From: Dipteris shenzhenensis
Lineage: Eukaryota; Polypodiophyta; Polypodiopsida; Gleicheniales
NCBI GenBank assembly: GCA_047967505.1
Contig: CM106539.1
Direction: 5' to 3' (one strand)
DNA length: 64,000 nucleotides
Below are positions 41,896 to 52,164 of the stretch, in pieces (the first letter of the stretch is position 1; every line of letters begins with the position of its first letter). A program made the translations under genes and the position numbers. A model generated the notes under the pieces. It was not told the origin of the DNA and did no database searches. It saw only the letters and a program-made list of their open reading frames with translations.

Positions 41896-42732
41896 ATGCC
41901 AGAGTCACTTACGGAGGGTCTCATTCATTTGATTCCGAAAGGGGGTTGCAGCAATTTAGTGTCTCAGTGGAGACTCATTACCTTGCTGGGTACCTTGTAT
42001 AAAATCCTAGCTAAAGCTATCAGCCTTCGTCTGCAGCCCTTTCTACCAGATCTCATTCATGATACGCAGACAGGTTTTGTGCATGGCAAGAGCATCTTTG
42101 ATAACATCTTCTCATTTTGGGAGGCTTCGGATTGGGCCATGCATAATGGCCAAAGGCTGGCCATTCTACTCTTGGACTTTGAGAAAGCTTATGACAGGGT
42201 AGACTGGGGCTTTCTGGAGGGCACACTTACTCGTTTTGGCTTCTCAGACACATAGATCAGAGGGGTGTCAGCCCTCTACAGATCAGCCCACAGCCAGGTT
42301 CTTATTGGTGGAGTCAGGGGGGACAGGTTTGAGATTACCAGATCAGCCCGTCAGGGATGCCCCTTAGCCCCTTTTTTATTCCTTTTTGTGGCTGAGGCTA
42401 TGAGCTATTACATTAGAGCTCAAGCTAGGATTATAGGGCTCAGGCTTCCTCTTAGGCAGGAGGATGAGCTCTTAGACAGTGAGTTGGCAGATGATACGGC
42501 TGTTTTTTTGGATGCCACTCCACAGACGCTGAATTCATTCAAGACGGCATTGGATTTCTTTTGCATTGCAGCAGATGCACACATAAATTGCAACAAATCC
42601 AATGGTTTTTGGATCAATGATGAGGATACTCCAATTTGGGGGATCGACATAGGGTTCACTTGGATTCAGAGGGGCATCTCCGTCAGGTATCTGGGATGCC
42701 AGGTTGAGGTGGGCATCTCTCCGGCACAGTAG
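41896..42732 (+). pseudogene. LINE-A2 reverse transcriptase
   Basis: SQWRLITLLGTLYKILAKAI, DLIHDTQTGFVHGKSIFDNI, LAILLLDFEKAYDRVDWGFL, SARQGCPLAPFLFLFVAEAM and LLDSELADDTAVFLDATPQT: all RT motifs, though YADD reads LADD. The stop at 42253 (SDT*IRG) stands where LINE-A1 has Trp (SDEWIRG), and the stop at 42730 (PAQ*F) where LINE-A1 has Gln (PAQQF). Confidence 0.9.
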
Positions 42733-43526
42733 TTCGCTCCTGTGTTGGAGAGTATCAGGAGGAGACTCATCTCTTGGAGTTCAGCCAGACTTGACCTTGC
42801 ATCTAGAGTTATGGTTGTGAACCGGGTCTTATTGGCCATGTCCTGGTTTGTCTGCTCATTTGGTGCAAATCTAGAGGTTGTATCGCTCAACTCATGAGAC
42901 CTATCAGGAACTTCCTATAGAGTGGTTTAGATGGCACCTCAGATGTTGTAGCCAGGGTGGCTTGGGAGACCCTCATTCTCCCCACATGAGAAGGAGGTCT
43001 CAATATTATTGACCCGAACTTGCAGTGTATGGCCTTACTCTGCAAGTTTGTAGTACGTGGATTGATGCCTGGACAGGAGCCCTGGAAGGATTTTTTCTCA
43101 CGCAGCATTCAGTCTTGTGCCCCTTCTCATGGGGGAGATTGGTTGGACAGCAGCAGATGGATCTTTACTTCAGCCCATCTCAAATCTCCCCCTTCCCCTC
43201 TCATGGCTGCAATTCTGAAAGCTTGGGGCTGCTTTAGAAACACACTTCGCAGAGTTCCACCCACCTCTCGTGAAGAAATTCACAGGTAGCCAGTCATGTG
43301 GAATGACTCGATTTTGGATGATCATGGCAGGCCACTTGGAGTGTCACATTATATGCAGTGATCTAGATGAGAGACGGGACATGCCTCTACTATAGGCGCT
43401 TGGCAGGCCTTTATGAGACTTCCAGAGGATCAGAGACTTTTAGCAGTTGGCCACCTCAGAGGGAGTGCACTCAAGATATAGCAGATACACGCAGCCATTC
43501 CGCCAGAGTGGATTGACACAGATGAC

Positions 43527-44704
43527 ATGCCGCTTATAGAGTCCACTTGGTGGGGAGCTTTTTCAGGGACGGGCATTCCATTACAGATTATTGCATTGCA
43601 AGATGCACATGAGGATACCCTTGTCTTTGATGTTCAGTCGGGAGGCAAACTTATCAGATCTTCTGATGATATTCTCTTGGAGGTTGCATTTCAGCCTGTG
43701 AGGATTGCAGGATTCATGGAGTGGGGCAGGGACTCACAGTGGTATCTTGACCCTGATCCTATTCTCCTTGCGCTACGGTCTTGGAGACTTAAGCTTTATG
43801 GTGGTTCTCCTATTAGGTTCTTGCAGTGGAACCCAGGGGAGTGGGAATGGATTGATGAGCGGAACCGAGAGAAGAGCTTCCCCTTCTTTCGCTACATAGT
43901 TAGAACTACCCGAAGATTTCAGCTCAGTAGTAGAGGTTGGAGGCACTCCAGAGCGACAAATTGGGATAGTTTTCAGATTTCCGCAGTTGTGCGGAAGAAC
44001 TTTTGGTGTAGGCTCTGGAAATCCCTCAGGAATAGAAGATCACTCTTTTCTTTTGGCTTTCTATTCATGGAGGGATTGCACTGAACCTGTGGAGATCCAG
44101 GTTCGAGGCTGGCCCTACTTGTCCTCATTGTCACATGGCAGTTGAGTCAGTACAGCATTGCCTTTGGGAGTGCAGATAGGCGAGGACGATCTGGAAAGAT
44201 GTTGCTAGAATTTTCAGTATCTTTCATACATCACCTTTCTATATGACCTGGGGTTTAGTGGCTTGGTTATCTCTTGCTGGCCCACAAGTGTTTTTCGAGG
44301 GACATGATCCAGATCCAGCTTTCATTGTACAGCGACACTCAGTGGAGTCTTGTTCCCTCCAGGATGTTCCCTTCACTCCTTTCAGAGCTGCTCATGCCTC
44401 AGTAGACACGTCTTGGGGGATTTTGGCTAGCATTGCAGCGTGGCATATTTGGAGAGCCAGGTATACAAAGGCAATGGAGGATATCCAGGTTCACCCTTCC
44501 CAGACTATGGCCAGTATTTGGACTTACACAGTACACACTCTGATGGCCATTTGGGTGAGCATGCAGGGATCCTCCAGAGCAGCCACTGCCAGGAGAGTTA
44601 CTTTTTTCAGAGTTTGGAGAGGATCTCCTTTCTTCTCTGAGTCTCCTTCAGGGTTGAGATGGCATTTTCAGCCTCCGCCTTGTTTCTTTATAAGCTCATT
44701 TTGA
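43527..44704 (+). pseudogene. LINE-A2 post-RT, zf-RVT and C-terminal region
   Basis: Frame 43527-44084 ends in NRRSLFSFGFLFMEGLH. After a frameshift zf-RVT reads CPHCHMAVESVQHCLWEC (about 44117-44170; four zinc ligands present), followed by ARTIWKDVARIFSIFHTSPF. The frame 44243-44704 carries MTWGLVAWLSLAGPQVFFEG, ILASIAAWHIWRARYTKAME and FFSESPSGLRWHFQPPPCFF, then stop and 3' UTR. Equivalent 3' ends occur at 905, 13670 (minus), 34560 and 44968. Confidence 0.82.
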
Positions 44705-44967
44705 GCTGTTTTTTTACTCATGCATTGCATGATGTACTCCCGTAGTTGAGCTGGCTCTCGCCGTTTTCTTTCATACTTAATGAAGTAATTTCATGGGGGA
44801 AAAAAAAAGAGTGAGTATATTTTATATATTTTTATGATAAAGGCATGTATTTCTAGTAAAATAAAAGTATATAAACCATGTTTCCTAAAGAAATACCATT
44901 TTTTAAATCTCTTGAAAAACACGCTCGGATAAACCTGCTCATAGGTTTTTGCCTGTACAAATGACGT

Positions 44968-45425
44968 ATTCCTCCCCTTACAGACCTGCTCATGCCTCTG
45001 TGGATATTTCTTGGGAGATTCTAGCAAGCATATCAATGTGGCATATTTGGAGATCCAAATGCACAGAGGCCTTGGATGGTTCTTAGGTCCAACCTGCACA
45101 CACATTGCCCAGTATGTATTTGTACACATATTATACACACCTTGGTCACGACTTAGGGGAGCATACAGAAGCCTTCCCAGCCAGCCTCTACCAGGAGAAC
45201 TATTTTCCTCAAGGGTGGAGTAGCTTCCCATTCTTCTCAAAGATTCTGCTGGGTTGAGGAGGCACTTTCAGCCTTAACCTTTTCTAGCTCTCTTACAGCA
45301 TCTTGATTTTTCCCTATTAGAGTGTTTGTTTTTTCATGCCTTGTATGATATACTCCTCCCTTGACCATTGCTCTTGGAGTTTCTTTCACACTTATAGAAT
45401 TCTTTTCTTTGAAAAGAAAAACCAG
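44968..45425 (+). mobile_element. LINE-A2 3' end fragment
   Basis: Matches the last ~450 bp of the family: RPAHASVDISWEILASISMW then HIWRSKCTEALDG in frame, and later frame-broken PFFSKILLG.RRHFQP, 3' UTR CATGCCTTGTATGATATACTCC and a final A-rich GAAAAGAAAAA. Truncated, immediately downstream of the longer LINE-A2. Confidence 0.75.
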
Positions 45426-45550
45426 GTATACTTAAACTCACTGAACATTTGCAGCTCATTGTAGTCTCCCTATCAAGTGAAAATAGAAACCTCACATACC
45501 AGTTTAAGATGCCTTTGACAAACCTAATAAGAGATAAACAAGAAAGATCC

Positions 45551-46254
45551 TGCTCAGAGAATGCTGTTTGTAGGAGACAATTAAAGTTGTCATTCTATGT
45601 GACTTTAATATGTGTCATTCTGTGTGACTTTGAGACTACGGTTTGTAAAGGGTAGAAAACCCGTGGCAAAGGAAACTTTCGAGATTATTAGACATGGATC
45701 TTGAGGATGGCTCTTGGATGTGGATGTTGCACATGCATTGGCTGGAACGCGTGTTGCATGGCAACTGTGTGCTTAAATCAATCAGCATATGAGGCTACGG
45801 GGATTTAGGAGCCCTGACAGTGATTCAATATTACTTTTACACTCTGGAAGCATACCTCAATGAGAGTCGATTGTTGCGGAACACTTTGGATGCATACCTC
45901 AATGAGAGTCAGTTGTGTAAGCTTTGCAGATCATAGTCTAGTCATCACGCCTGCTCGGCTGGCCAGCGTTATGTTTTAGAGACTCTTAGTTATTCAGCAT
46001 GGTCATCAGATCAGAACATAGACTCGTGAGTCAAGTTTACTATCTTGTAAAAGGCAACAATTCATGGTAATGGTGAGCCTTAGTCCAAGATGGAGTTGTC
46101 CCTTCTCTCTACTTTAATATAGGTCGTTTTGAGTATATTTCTTCTCTTAGCTCATGTGAGATCTTTGTTTCAAGTTCTCGTAAAGGATTGCAAGCTTCAT
46201 TCAAACAAGAGCGAGGGAGCGTTGTCTTCAAATATCTCGTCATATTTTCCTACA
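45551..46254 (+). repeat. 5' LTR of the non-autonomous element
   Basis: 704 bp from TGCTCAGAGAATG to TTTTCCTACA. It aligns along its length with 47018-47690; shared blocks include GAGGATGGCTCTTGGATGT, CAATCA..ATATGAGGC, TCATCAGATCAGAACATAGA and AGATCTTTGTTTCAAGTT. It holds an internal short duplication (ATACCTCAATGAGAGTC twice, near 45850 and 45894) absent from the other LTR, explaining the ~30 bp length difference. Confidence 0.85.
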
Positions 46255-46255
46255 G

Positions 46256-46267
46256 TGGCATCAGAGC
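46256..46267 (+). other. Primer-binding site of the non-autonomous element
   Basis: TGGCATCAGAGC: the initiator-Met tRNA complement with one change (T to C), one base after the LTR's CA. Confidence 0.85.
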
Positions 46268-46997
46268 ATCATCATGTGAGGACCTGTGGGAGCTTGTTAA
46301 GAAGCTTCATTATGGTCTTCATCAAGATTTTAGGATTTGCAACGGCCTGAGCATTGGGTCGTGATCTTTGTGAAAGATTTTGAAGAGAATTCGGCCTGTT
46401 TTTAAATCAGAATTGCTGAAAAGACGTGCAAGTGGAAAGAAGGAAGAATTAGCATCGACAAAAGAGTTTGCAGAACTTGTTGCAGCTGAAACAAGAGCGA
46501 CTAACTGAATTTTGAAAATGAAGATTTTCTCATGACAACGGCTCTTTAAACATGAAGAACTTTTTAAGACTTTTACATTACATGTGACCATTGACAAACA
46601 GTTCGTTCTCCTTGTCCTGCAATTCTCCTGGCCTTGCCCTATTGTGTGGCCATTCTCTGTTGAAGTTTCTTTGGTCGCTATGTTTGTCATGTGTGGGCAT
46701 CTGTCTTCAGCTTTGTGGTCGGGAATCTTCTATGACAGTTGCAAGTTTCTCTATAGATCTTTACTCAGATTAAGGGAGGTTTGCGTTGGCTGAAGGAGAA
46801 ATAAAACTTGTTGATCATACTCTTTTTTTGGGGGGGGATTCTTCCCTGTGTGGATAATTCATTTGAGGCCTTTCCTGTGTGGGTGGCCATTCATGTTCGC
46901 TCTTTTTTTATGTAGTTTTAGTTTGGCTCAGCCATATGCGGGCAAGTTTTCTTTTGCTTTAGTACTTTGATTTCAGTAATTGTGCCCTGCTCATATC
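46268..46997 (+). other. Interior of the non-autonomous element
   Basis: No recognisable coding region. A 42-codon open stretch at 46370-46504 (KILKRIRPVFKSELLKRRAS...) could be a gag relic but matches nothing I know. A T7G8 run lies at 46823-46837. Confidence 0.6.
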
Positions 46998-47017
46998 AAG
47001 GGGAGGCGGGGGGGGGA
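46998..47017 (+). other. Polypurine tract of the non-autonomous element
   Basis: AAGGGGAGGCGGGGGGGGGA, all purine but for one C, directly before the right LTR's TG. Confidence 0.8.
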
Positions 47018-47690
47018 TGTTGGGAGAATGCCCTTTGTATGCAACAATTGAAGTCACCATTTTATGTGAGTTAACATTTTATGTGTCATTTCATGTGACT
47101 TTGAGGACTATGGTTTGTAGAGAGTAGAAAACCCATGGCAAAGTGACCTTTGAAGATTATTAGCGAGGATCTTGAGGATGGCTCTTGGATGTAGATGTTG
47201 CACACGCATTGGCTGGAGCACGTGTTGCATCGCGACCATGTACCTCAACCAATCAACGATATGAGGCAACCGGGATTTAGGAACCCTGATGGTGATTTGA
47301 TACTACCTTTACACAGGTCATGGCTATTGCAGATCACTCTGGAAGCACAAGCAGGTTATGTAAGCTTGGCAGTTTATAGTCAAGCAGTCAGGCCTACTCA
47401 GCTGGCCAGCGTTATGTTTTTGAGGTCTCTGGTTTACACAGTTGGGTCATCAGATCAGAACATAGAGTCATGATTGAAGTCTTCTAAAAGGCGAAAATCC
47501 ATGGTAATGGTGAGCCTAAAACAAAGACAAAGTTATCCCTTCTCTTTACCTAAATACACGTTGTTTTGAGACTATTTCTTCTCTTAGCTCATGTGAGATC
47601 TTTGTTTCAAGTTTGATAAAAGATTGCAAGCTTCATTCAAATAAGAGTGAGGGAGTGCCTTCTTCAAATATATTGTCACACTTTCCTACA
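47018..47690 (+). repeat. 3' LTR of the non-autonomous element
   Basis: 673 bp from TGTTGGGAGAATG to CTTTCCTACA, followed by CATCC of the imperfect target duplication. Divergence from the left LTR is plainly visible, so the insertion is not recent. Confidence 0.85.
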
Positions 47691-47695
47691 CATCC

Positions 47696-48055
47696 CCTGA
47701 GCCCAAAATGACTCTAGAATTTCCTTTTTTCCTAGAAAACTCCGTGCTTGATCTCAGTAAGCTCCAGACTGGCTTTGTTAAAGGTTGCCCATTGTCTCCT
47801 ACATCCCTCCCCATCACATTGGTGAGCAAGTGTCCTTTTGGATAAGTCAATAGAATTAGTATGGAGAATAAATGCCAAACAAGAGAAACTAAGTTATTAT
47901 ATCCATAACTGAAGGGAAGTAATATTTATATAATTATATTGCTCTCTTTTTTGAACAAGCGGAAAAGGAAGCAGGAGGGGTTATCTCAAAATATGATAGC
48001 CTTGGTGCCATAAAATACATTGGACATAAGAATAGAAAAAAATAATGAGAGGTCA
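47696..48055. other. Intron sequence without recognised feature
   Basis: AT-rich DNA between the LTR element and a LINE remnant; nothing recognised. Confidence 0.45.
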
Positions 48056-48059
48056 GCCT

Positions 48060-49060
48060 CCCTCTCGAGCTTCAATGGATTTTGCTTTTGATAGGTGAAT
48101 ATAAGGATGGTCTTCTCAACAATTATGCACCCAACAATAGAGGGGACATGTCTTGTTTTGGGAGGAACTATTCTCCTGGGCCCCTATTGCAAACTCGTGA
48201 ATTATTGGGGTTGACTTCCACATGGTAGAGTTACCCTCAATTTAAAAAGGGGGAAGAGAAAGGACCCTTCACTATCTTGAAAGAGCTGCCTGGCATGGTT
48301 TCTTGTTTCAGTTCAGTGGCAAAGAGTCTTGGACAAATGATACTTTTCATGTTATGCCTTCCTCGCTCCTATTTTCTCGGTCAAATAGAAGAGTCACATA
48401 CCCATCCATGCACACATCGACAGATTTTATATTGACGATTGGGCATCGAATAGAAGCGGCACTATTTACATTGCCCCAGAGTCTCCACTTCGCATCACTT
48501 TTTGCTGGTCTTGCGCCAGTCTCTAAGCCACGTATGCGTGCCTTTTCTGCTAGTACCAGGATTCTGAATGCCTTTGCAATTTGGGACTCTCATACGTCTC
48601 TGGTATTACTGATTTTTATCAATCCATTGCTAGTAGTAGGAGACACGAGATTTTGAGATGTGAGATTGGCATACATTGGCACTTCGTAGCTCTATGGGAG
48701 GGGGAGCAAAAGCAGCATGTAGATGCTTGAATTTACAAGTGCCTTGATGTAGCAAGTTACAAGTGCCTTGATGTAGCAAGGACTCAATAGCAAACACTTT
48801 TGAATTAGAGACATGAGTATGCCTTTCAAGCACAGGAGTCCTTTTCAATTCAGATGGGAGAGAGAGTCCATGCACACGTGAGAGACAGATCTGCACTTAT
48901 GTGATATGCAAAAGACCGAGACAAAGGATCACTAAGCCTTCAGATGCCCTGTATACTATGAGATCTGTGGACGGCACCACTGTCTTTTCAATACCAGTTT
49001 CATAAAGAGTTCTTGGCACATCCAGATAAGTGGCAGGAGGTTATTTTTCTTCTTGAGGCC
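48060..49060 (+). pseudogene. LINE-A2 APE scrap followed by LINE-B C-terminal scrap
   Basis: 48070-48260 parallels the APE domain at 35810-35970 (LLNNYAPNNRGD-type reading, then GVDFHMVELPS for GGDFNMVEMPS), with stops. 48300-48650 continues with endonuclease C-terminal-like coding. From 48660 the text is LINE-B-like (ICTYVICKRPRQRI...DALYTMRSVDG, the zinc-cluster region). Both are highly decayed. A 24-bp unit TTACAAGTGCCTTGATGTAG... is tandemly doubled at 48733-48780. Confidence 0.55.
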
Positions 49061-49287
49061 TAGACACACGGAGATCAGCTCATACAAGCACAGCAGAGTG
49101 GCAACGAGGACAAATAGAGGCTGCACTAAGTATGGACTTCCACTAGTTCACTGGAAACCCTGCATGGATAGAAAGCCAAAAGAAAACAGTGATTTTTCTA
49201 TTCATGAGGAATTTCTAAAGCCTCTTCAAGAAGAAAGCAGAAATCTGAAAATTCTCTCAATAAGCAGCTCTGGTGGGCTTCTGGCAT

Positions 49288-49790
49288 CTAAAGGCTGAGC
49301 TGAAACTTCACGTCATTATTGAAAGTGTTAGTGAAAGAAGGGGAGACTCTTCTCTTGGTGCCTTGCATCAATCCATTCCCGTCCCACTGCAAAAACTTTA
49401 TGCAGACACCTCCATAGAGCCAAATCCTCCATAAACCCAACGGAATGACATCCGAATTAGGGTCTAGATACCATCCTAAAGACAAAAAACACTGCTCCAC
49501 ATGACTTATAGCCCTGACAAGCTGAAATGCATTTGTAGACCTAGATAACCTAACCCCGAAATGAACACCAAAGGTCAAAGCATCCCCTTCTGGACGTCAT
49601 ATTGCTATGACATAAAGTGGGATACACCTAACCTCGCAAAAGCCCCAAGCCAAGTAGACATAGAGAGGCATGTCACTCATATCAACCCAATCCAAGAGTA
49701 TGGTTGCATCAATCTGTTGAATTCTCCTACACTTCCTCTGAGGCGGCTTACACATTGGAGTTTACGATCATCTGGAAGGTTTTTGAAAAT
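49288..49790 (-). pseudogene. LINE-A2 ORF2 fragment, minus strand
   Basis: Minus frame 49578-49288: FGVHFGVRLSRSTNAFQLVR, SLGWYLDPNSDVIPLGLWRI and WLYGGVCIKFLQWDGNGLMQ match WYLDPDPILLALRSWRLKLY GGSPIRFLQWNPGEWEWID of the plus copy at 43740-43860. Further upstream on the minus strand the match continues weakly to about 49790. Confidence 0.7.
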
Positions 49791-49801
49791 CCTTCCAAAA
49801 G

Positions 49802-50600
49802 CTCATAGAAAGAAAGAAAGAAAGTTTATTAAAGTCTACGGAAGAGCAATGGGTCTATGAGACTGTGAAAAACCTGATACAATGAGCTGTGGTAGTGGAG
49901 CTACTAAATGAGCATCCACACCAATGCAGAATGCAAAAAAATGCAAAATGGCAGTATTCAGTCGTAAGTGCAACATAGTCATGTCGATAGTCGACTATAT
50001 GTATCTATCTCAACATCAGCATCGACATCATCATAATCATCATCATCATCGACAGCAGTAGGACATCAGGATGGATGAGGCAGTGGAGGCATGAGGTCAG
50101 CAATAGAGTGATGTCAACCCCTCAAGGGTGCAGTCCTGGTACATCTCCTGGTCGTAGCTCTGCGTCTAACCAGGGCCACTGTGACCCCCATCGGTTGACC
50201 CTAAACAAGGAGGGGATGTCCCCAAGTATGATCTGTGTGTCAACCCTCTGTCTGAGTTGTCGGGTCATAGGCTATGGGTCACGGTCGTGCCAAGGTCTCG
50301 TCTCGTGGGGGTCTATGTGTTTTGGCTGAAAGAACTCTGTGATAGAGGTCTGAGGGGTATCAGTCGTGGAAGAAGTCTGATCCTGTCTTTGTGCTCAGAG
50401 TATCCTCTCGCGGTGTCTAAGCATTCTCATGAATGAAACTAGCCAAACACCGCTTGTCTGGGTAGGAGAGGAAACACGCCAAAACCCCATCATAGTAAAC
50501 GGGACACCTGAAGATGAAATGCTCCTCTGTCTCAACCTCCTGCATGTCACACAGTGTGCATATGTGGCTCTCCTTGGATAACCGCTTTGCTCTACCGCTC
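49802..50600 (-). mobile_element. LINE-B 3' end, minus strand, with PIP box and (TTTC)n tail
   Basis: On the minus strand: zinc-cluster C-terminus (HICTLCDMQEVETEEHFIF and FRCPVYYDGVLA, 50560-50475), then FLSYPDKRCLASFIHENA, QTSSTTDTPQTSITEFFQPK (50380-50324) with PIP box QTSITEFF, the 3' UTR with (ATG)n (plus CAT at 50034-50053), and TTCCGTAGACTTTAATAAAC followed by (TTTC)n at plus 49806-49824. It shows that the PIP-box family carries the microsatellite tail. 5'-truncated. Confidence 0.78.
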
Positions 50601-51060
50601 TCGATACCTTGCCTTCTTCAGCAGTAGGTTCAGCTTGGAGGTGGTTTCCACCTTTACCTTGTGGCAGATCTGGTGTTCGAGATGTGTACATGTTTTAGGC
50701 GGACATCCATCCACTGCGGCTGAGATACTATCTTCTATTTGGGCGGATCTTATTTTCATCATCAAGCGTCAGTGTTAGAGAGATACTTGGTCCTCTGTAG
50801 CGGCCCGAGAGAGATTAATCTCATTCATGAGGACCTGGGATTGCTCTCTATTTTTCCATTTGACACCCCTTGGGATGTTGTGGCACTATAGACCAACCCT
50901 TTGGCTTTTCTGTCATATTCTAGAGGCCAAAGATTGAGTTCTTACTCTCTCACCTGTTGTATAATCCGTCTTGAATGGAAACCCGTCAGAATCTAACTGA
51001 ACATGAGCTACAACTTCATGTTTTCTCTATAACAAGAATTCCCATTTACAAGCCTGTAGG
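50600..51060 (+). pseudogene. LINE ORF2 C-terminal scrap
   Basis: LWQIWCSRCVHVLGGHPSTA then EILSSIWADLIFIIKRQC resembles the W-H-I-W-R-S-R-C...I tail of LINE-A type ORF2. It is followed by non-coding DNA to about 51060 with no further match. Confidence 0.45.
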
Positions 51061-51388
51061 AAGTTTGACCTAGCAAAGATTTTTACCATGCACTTCTACA
51101 TTTTTTTGGCTAGGCCAATCACAGATGGCAGCATTGCAGTTGTGAATCAAGCATAATATAGCCAGTTTCTCTCTTTCAAAACTAAAGTGCACCTTGTCTC
51201 TGTGTTTGTTGTAAAACGTTTTTGGAACAGAAACCGTGTTCTTTAATACATCATCCTTAATATGAAATAATACAAGACTTCTTTTCCACACTTGTAACAT
51301 TATGGGCACACAATTTAGTGATCTTGCATGCTACAACTAAACAGGAAACAGGAGAGAGGAGCAAGGGGAATGAGGGGAGACAACTCAC

Positions 51389-51449
51389 TCCTTAAATACG
51401 TATCATATTTCTGTGCCTCATGAGTTTCATTGTTAAAGAACTTGACAGT
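51389..51449 (-). CDS. ATM3: ATM-type ABC transporter exon (TVKFFNNE loop)
   Basis: A 61-bp exon with acceptor TTGCAG|ACT and donor AAGGA|GTGAGT. It codes TVKFFNNETHEAQKYDTYLR plus the first base of the next codon (phase 1). The TVK(F/Y)FNNE.(Y/H)EA.(K/R)YD motif is invariant in the family. The first base A joins AG of the next exon, 17.2 kb away, to give Lys. Confidence 0.93.
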
Positions 51450-51575
51450 CTGCAAGTACACGAAAACACAAAAACTCTCCTCAAAACATGATAGAGACAA
51501 ACTCATTTGGTCTGACTATCAGGATCCAAGTACCAGATGTTGGTGAAAAAGCAAGCCACCAAGGTCAGGGATTAC

Positions 51576-51659
51576 CTCGTAGTTGATAAGGGAATCAATT
51601 GCCAATGAGCTGGCTGCATTCTCAGCTTTGTTCATTGCTTGCCTGAACTTTGTCCGCCA
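51576..51659 (-). CDS. ATM3: ATM-type ABC transporter exon (loop before TM5)
   Basis: An 84-bp exon coding 28 residues from [14 protein letters not shown] to DSLINYE. It starts after a ...GGTACAG acceptor and ends at GAG|GTAATC, phase 0 at both ends. The WRTKFR..MN.A.N..S..AIDSL.NYE pattern is the hallmark of the cytoplasmic helix between TM4 and TM5 in ATM1/ABCB7 proteins. It is separated from the next exon by a short 126-bp intron. Confidence 0.93.
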
Positions 51660-51734
51660 CTGTACCAGATACTAGCATGAATTAAATCCCTCTTATTAAC
51701 TCATAGTTCCAATAGAATCAGACACAATCAGGTT

Positions 51735-51908
51735 TTGATGGTTAGATATTCTAGTCTGAGACACGTACAAAGAGCAACGACAAAGCATGGGTTAACAGCT
51801 TTGGCATTAACTAAAAGCAAACTTGGTTCCTTCTCTCCAGCATTTTCAACCATTCCCTTTTGCTTTACAACATCCAACACATCACGCATACTAACTGTGA
51901 GGACATGC
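51735..51908 (-). other. Unidentified open segment near the ABC exons
   Basis: Minus strand, after a possible CACAG acceptor at 51899: VSMRDVLDVVKQKGMVENAG then EKEPSLLLVNAKAVNPCFVV and TGA at 51735. A potential donor TTT|GTACGT lies at 51765, but its phase does not fit the ABC exon at 51659. The composition looks protein-like, yet I recognise no family; it could be an exon of an unrelated or alternative transcript, or part of the gypsy element. Confidence 0.3.
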
Positions 51909-52164
51909 CCATTCCGTTTGTGATACGCATGCTACACCCAGATGAGCACCGTCTGGGTGCAATTCACAAAGCCGGATGTTCAAGATATTGCATTGGAAAG
52001 AACAACTATCAAAGTACAACCAAAAATACATAGCAGAGACCAAAAACTTAATAGAAAATAAAAAAAGATCGAAGGATAGAATTTCATCTTGATAGAAGCC
52101 AAAAATAAAGCCCATCTAATATCTACATTTTGTTTTTCTGATTTTGCAAAGTGTGCATCTATTC

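Larger units (their letters stand above)
41551..44810 (+). mobile_element. LINE-A2 ORF2 (linker to 3' end)
   Basis: Begins VLQVATDFYASLLTTVPDTQ (linker before RT, fused in frame to copia1 RNase H). RT follows (41896-42732), then the post-RT region (42740-43480), WYLDPDPILLALRSWRLKLY (43740-43800), zf-RVT (44040-44180) and 3' UTR with TACTTAATGAAGTAATTTCA and a short A9 tail ending at 44810. Same clade as LINE-A1. Stops at 42255 and 42732, frameshifts near 43290 and 44082. Confidence 0.85.
45551..47690 (+). mobile_element. Non-autonomous LTR retrotransposon (2.1 kb, no gag-pol)
   Basis: Two LTRs (45551-46254 and 47018-47690) enclose a 763-bp interior with a primer site after the left LTR and a purine tract before the right one. 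Flanks are GATCC (45546-45550) and CATCC (47691-47695), a 5-bp target duplication with one mismatch. The interior has no protease, integrase or RT motif. Its size lies between TRIM and LARD elements. It would need proteins from another element. Confidence 0.85.
4581..51659 (-). other. ATM3: Split gene: mitochondrial ATM-type half ABC transporter (six internal exons)
   Basis: Six minus-strand exons join without a stop into about 194 residues that follow the ATM/ABCB7 family from the cytoplasmic loop before TM5, through TM5 and TM6, into the nucleotide-binding domain as far as Walker A (GTSGSG, K expected in the next exon). In this family the homodimer sits in the inner mitochondrial membrane and exports a glutathione-linked sulfur compound needed for cytosolic Fe-S and Mo-cofactor synthesis. 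Seen here: borders are all AG/GT and phases agree (0, 1, 0, 0, 2, then 1). Introns are 126, 17212, 531, 20232 and 8395 bp. The three large ones are packed with retroelements on both strands. I found no upstream exon (N-terminus, TM1-4) in 51660-64000 and no downstream exon (rest of the NBD) in 1-4580. The exons are clean of stops, so the gene may well be functional. Confidence 0.92.

Noticed and set aside
46256-46267. Possible tRNA gene at sequences resembling tRNA-Met 3' ends (also 36766, 58861, 52848)
   Set aside because: Only the 12-nt primer complement is present, placed directly after LTR ends; no cloverleaf.
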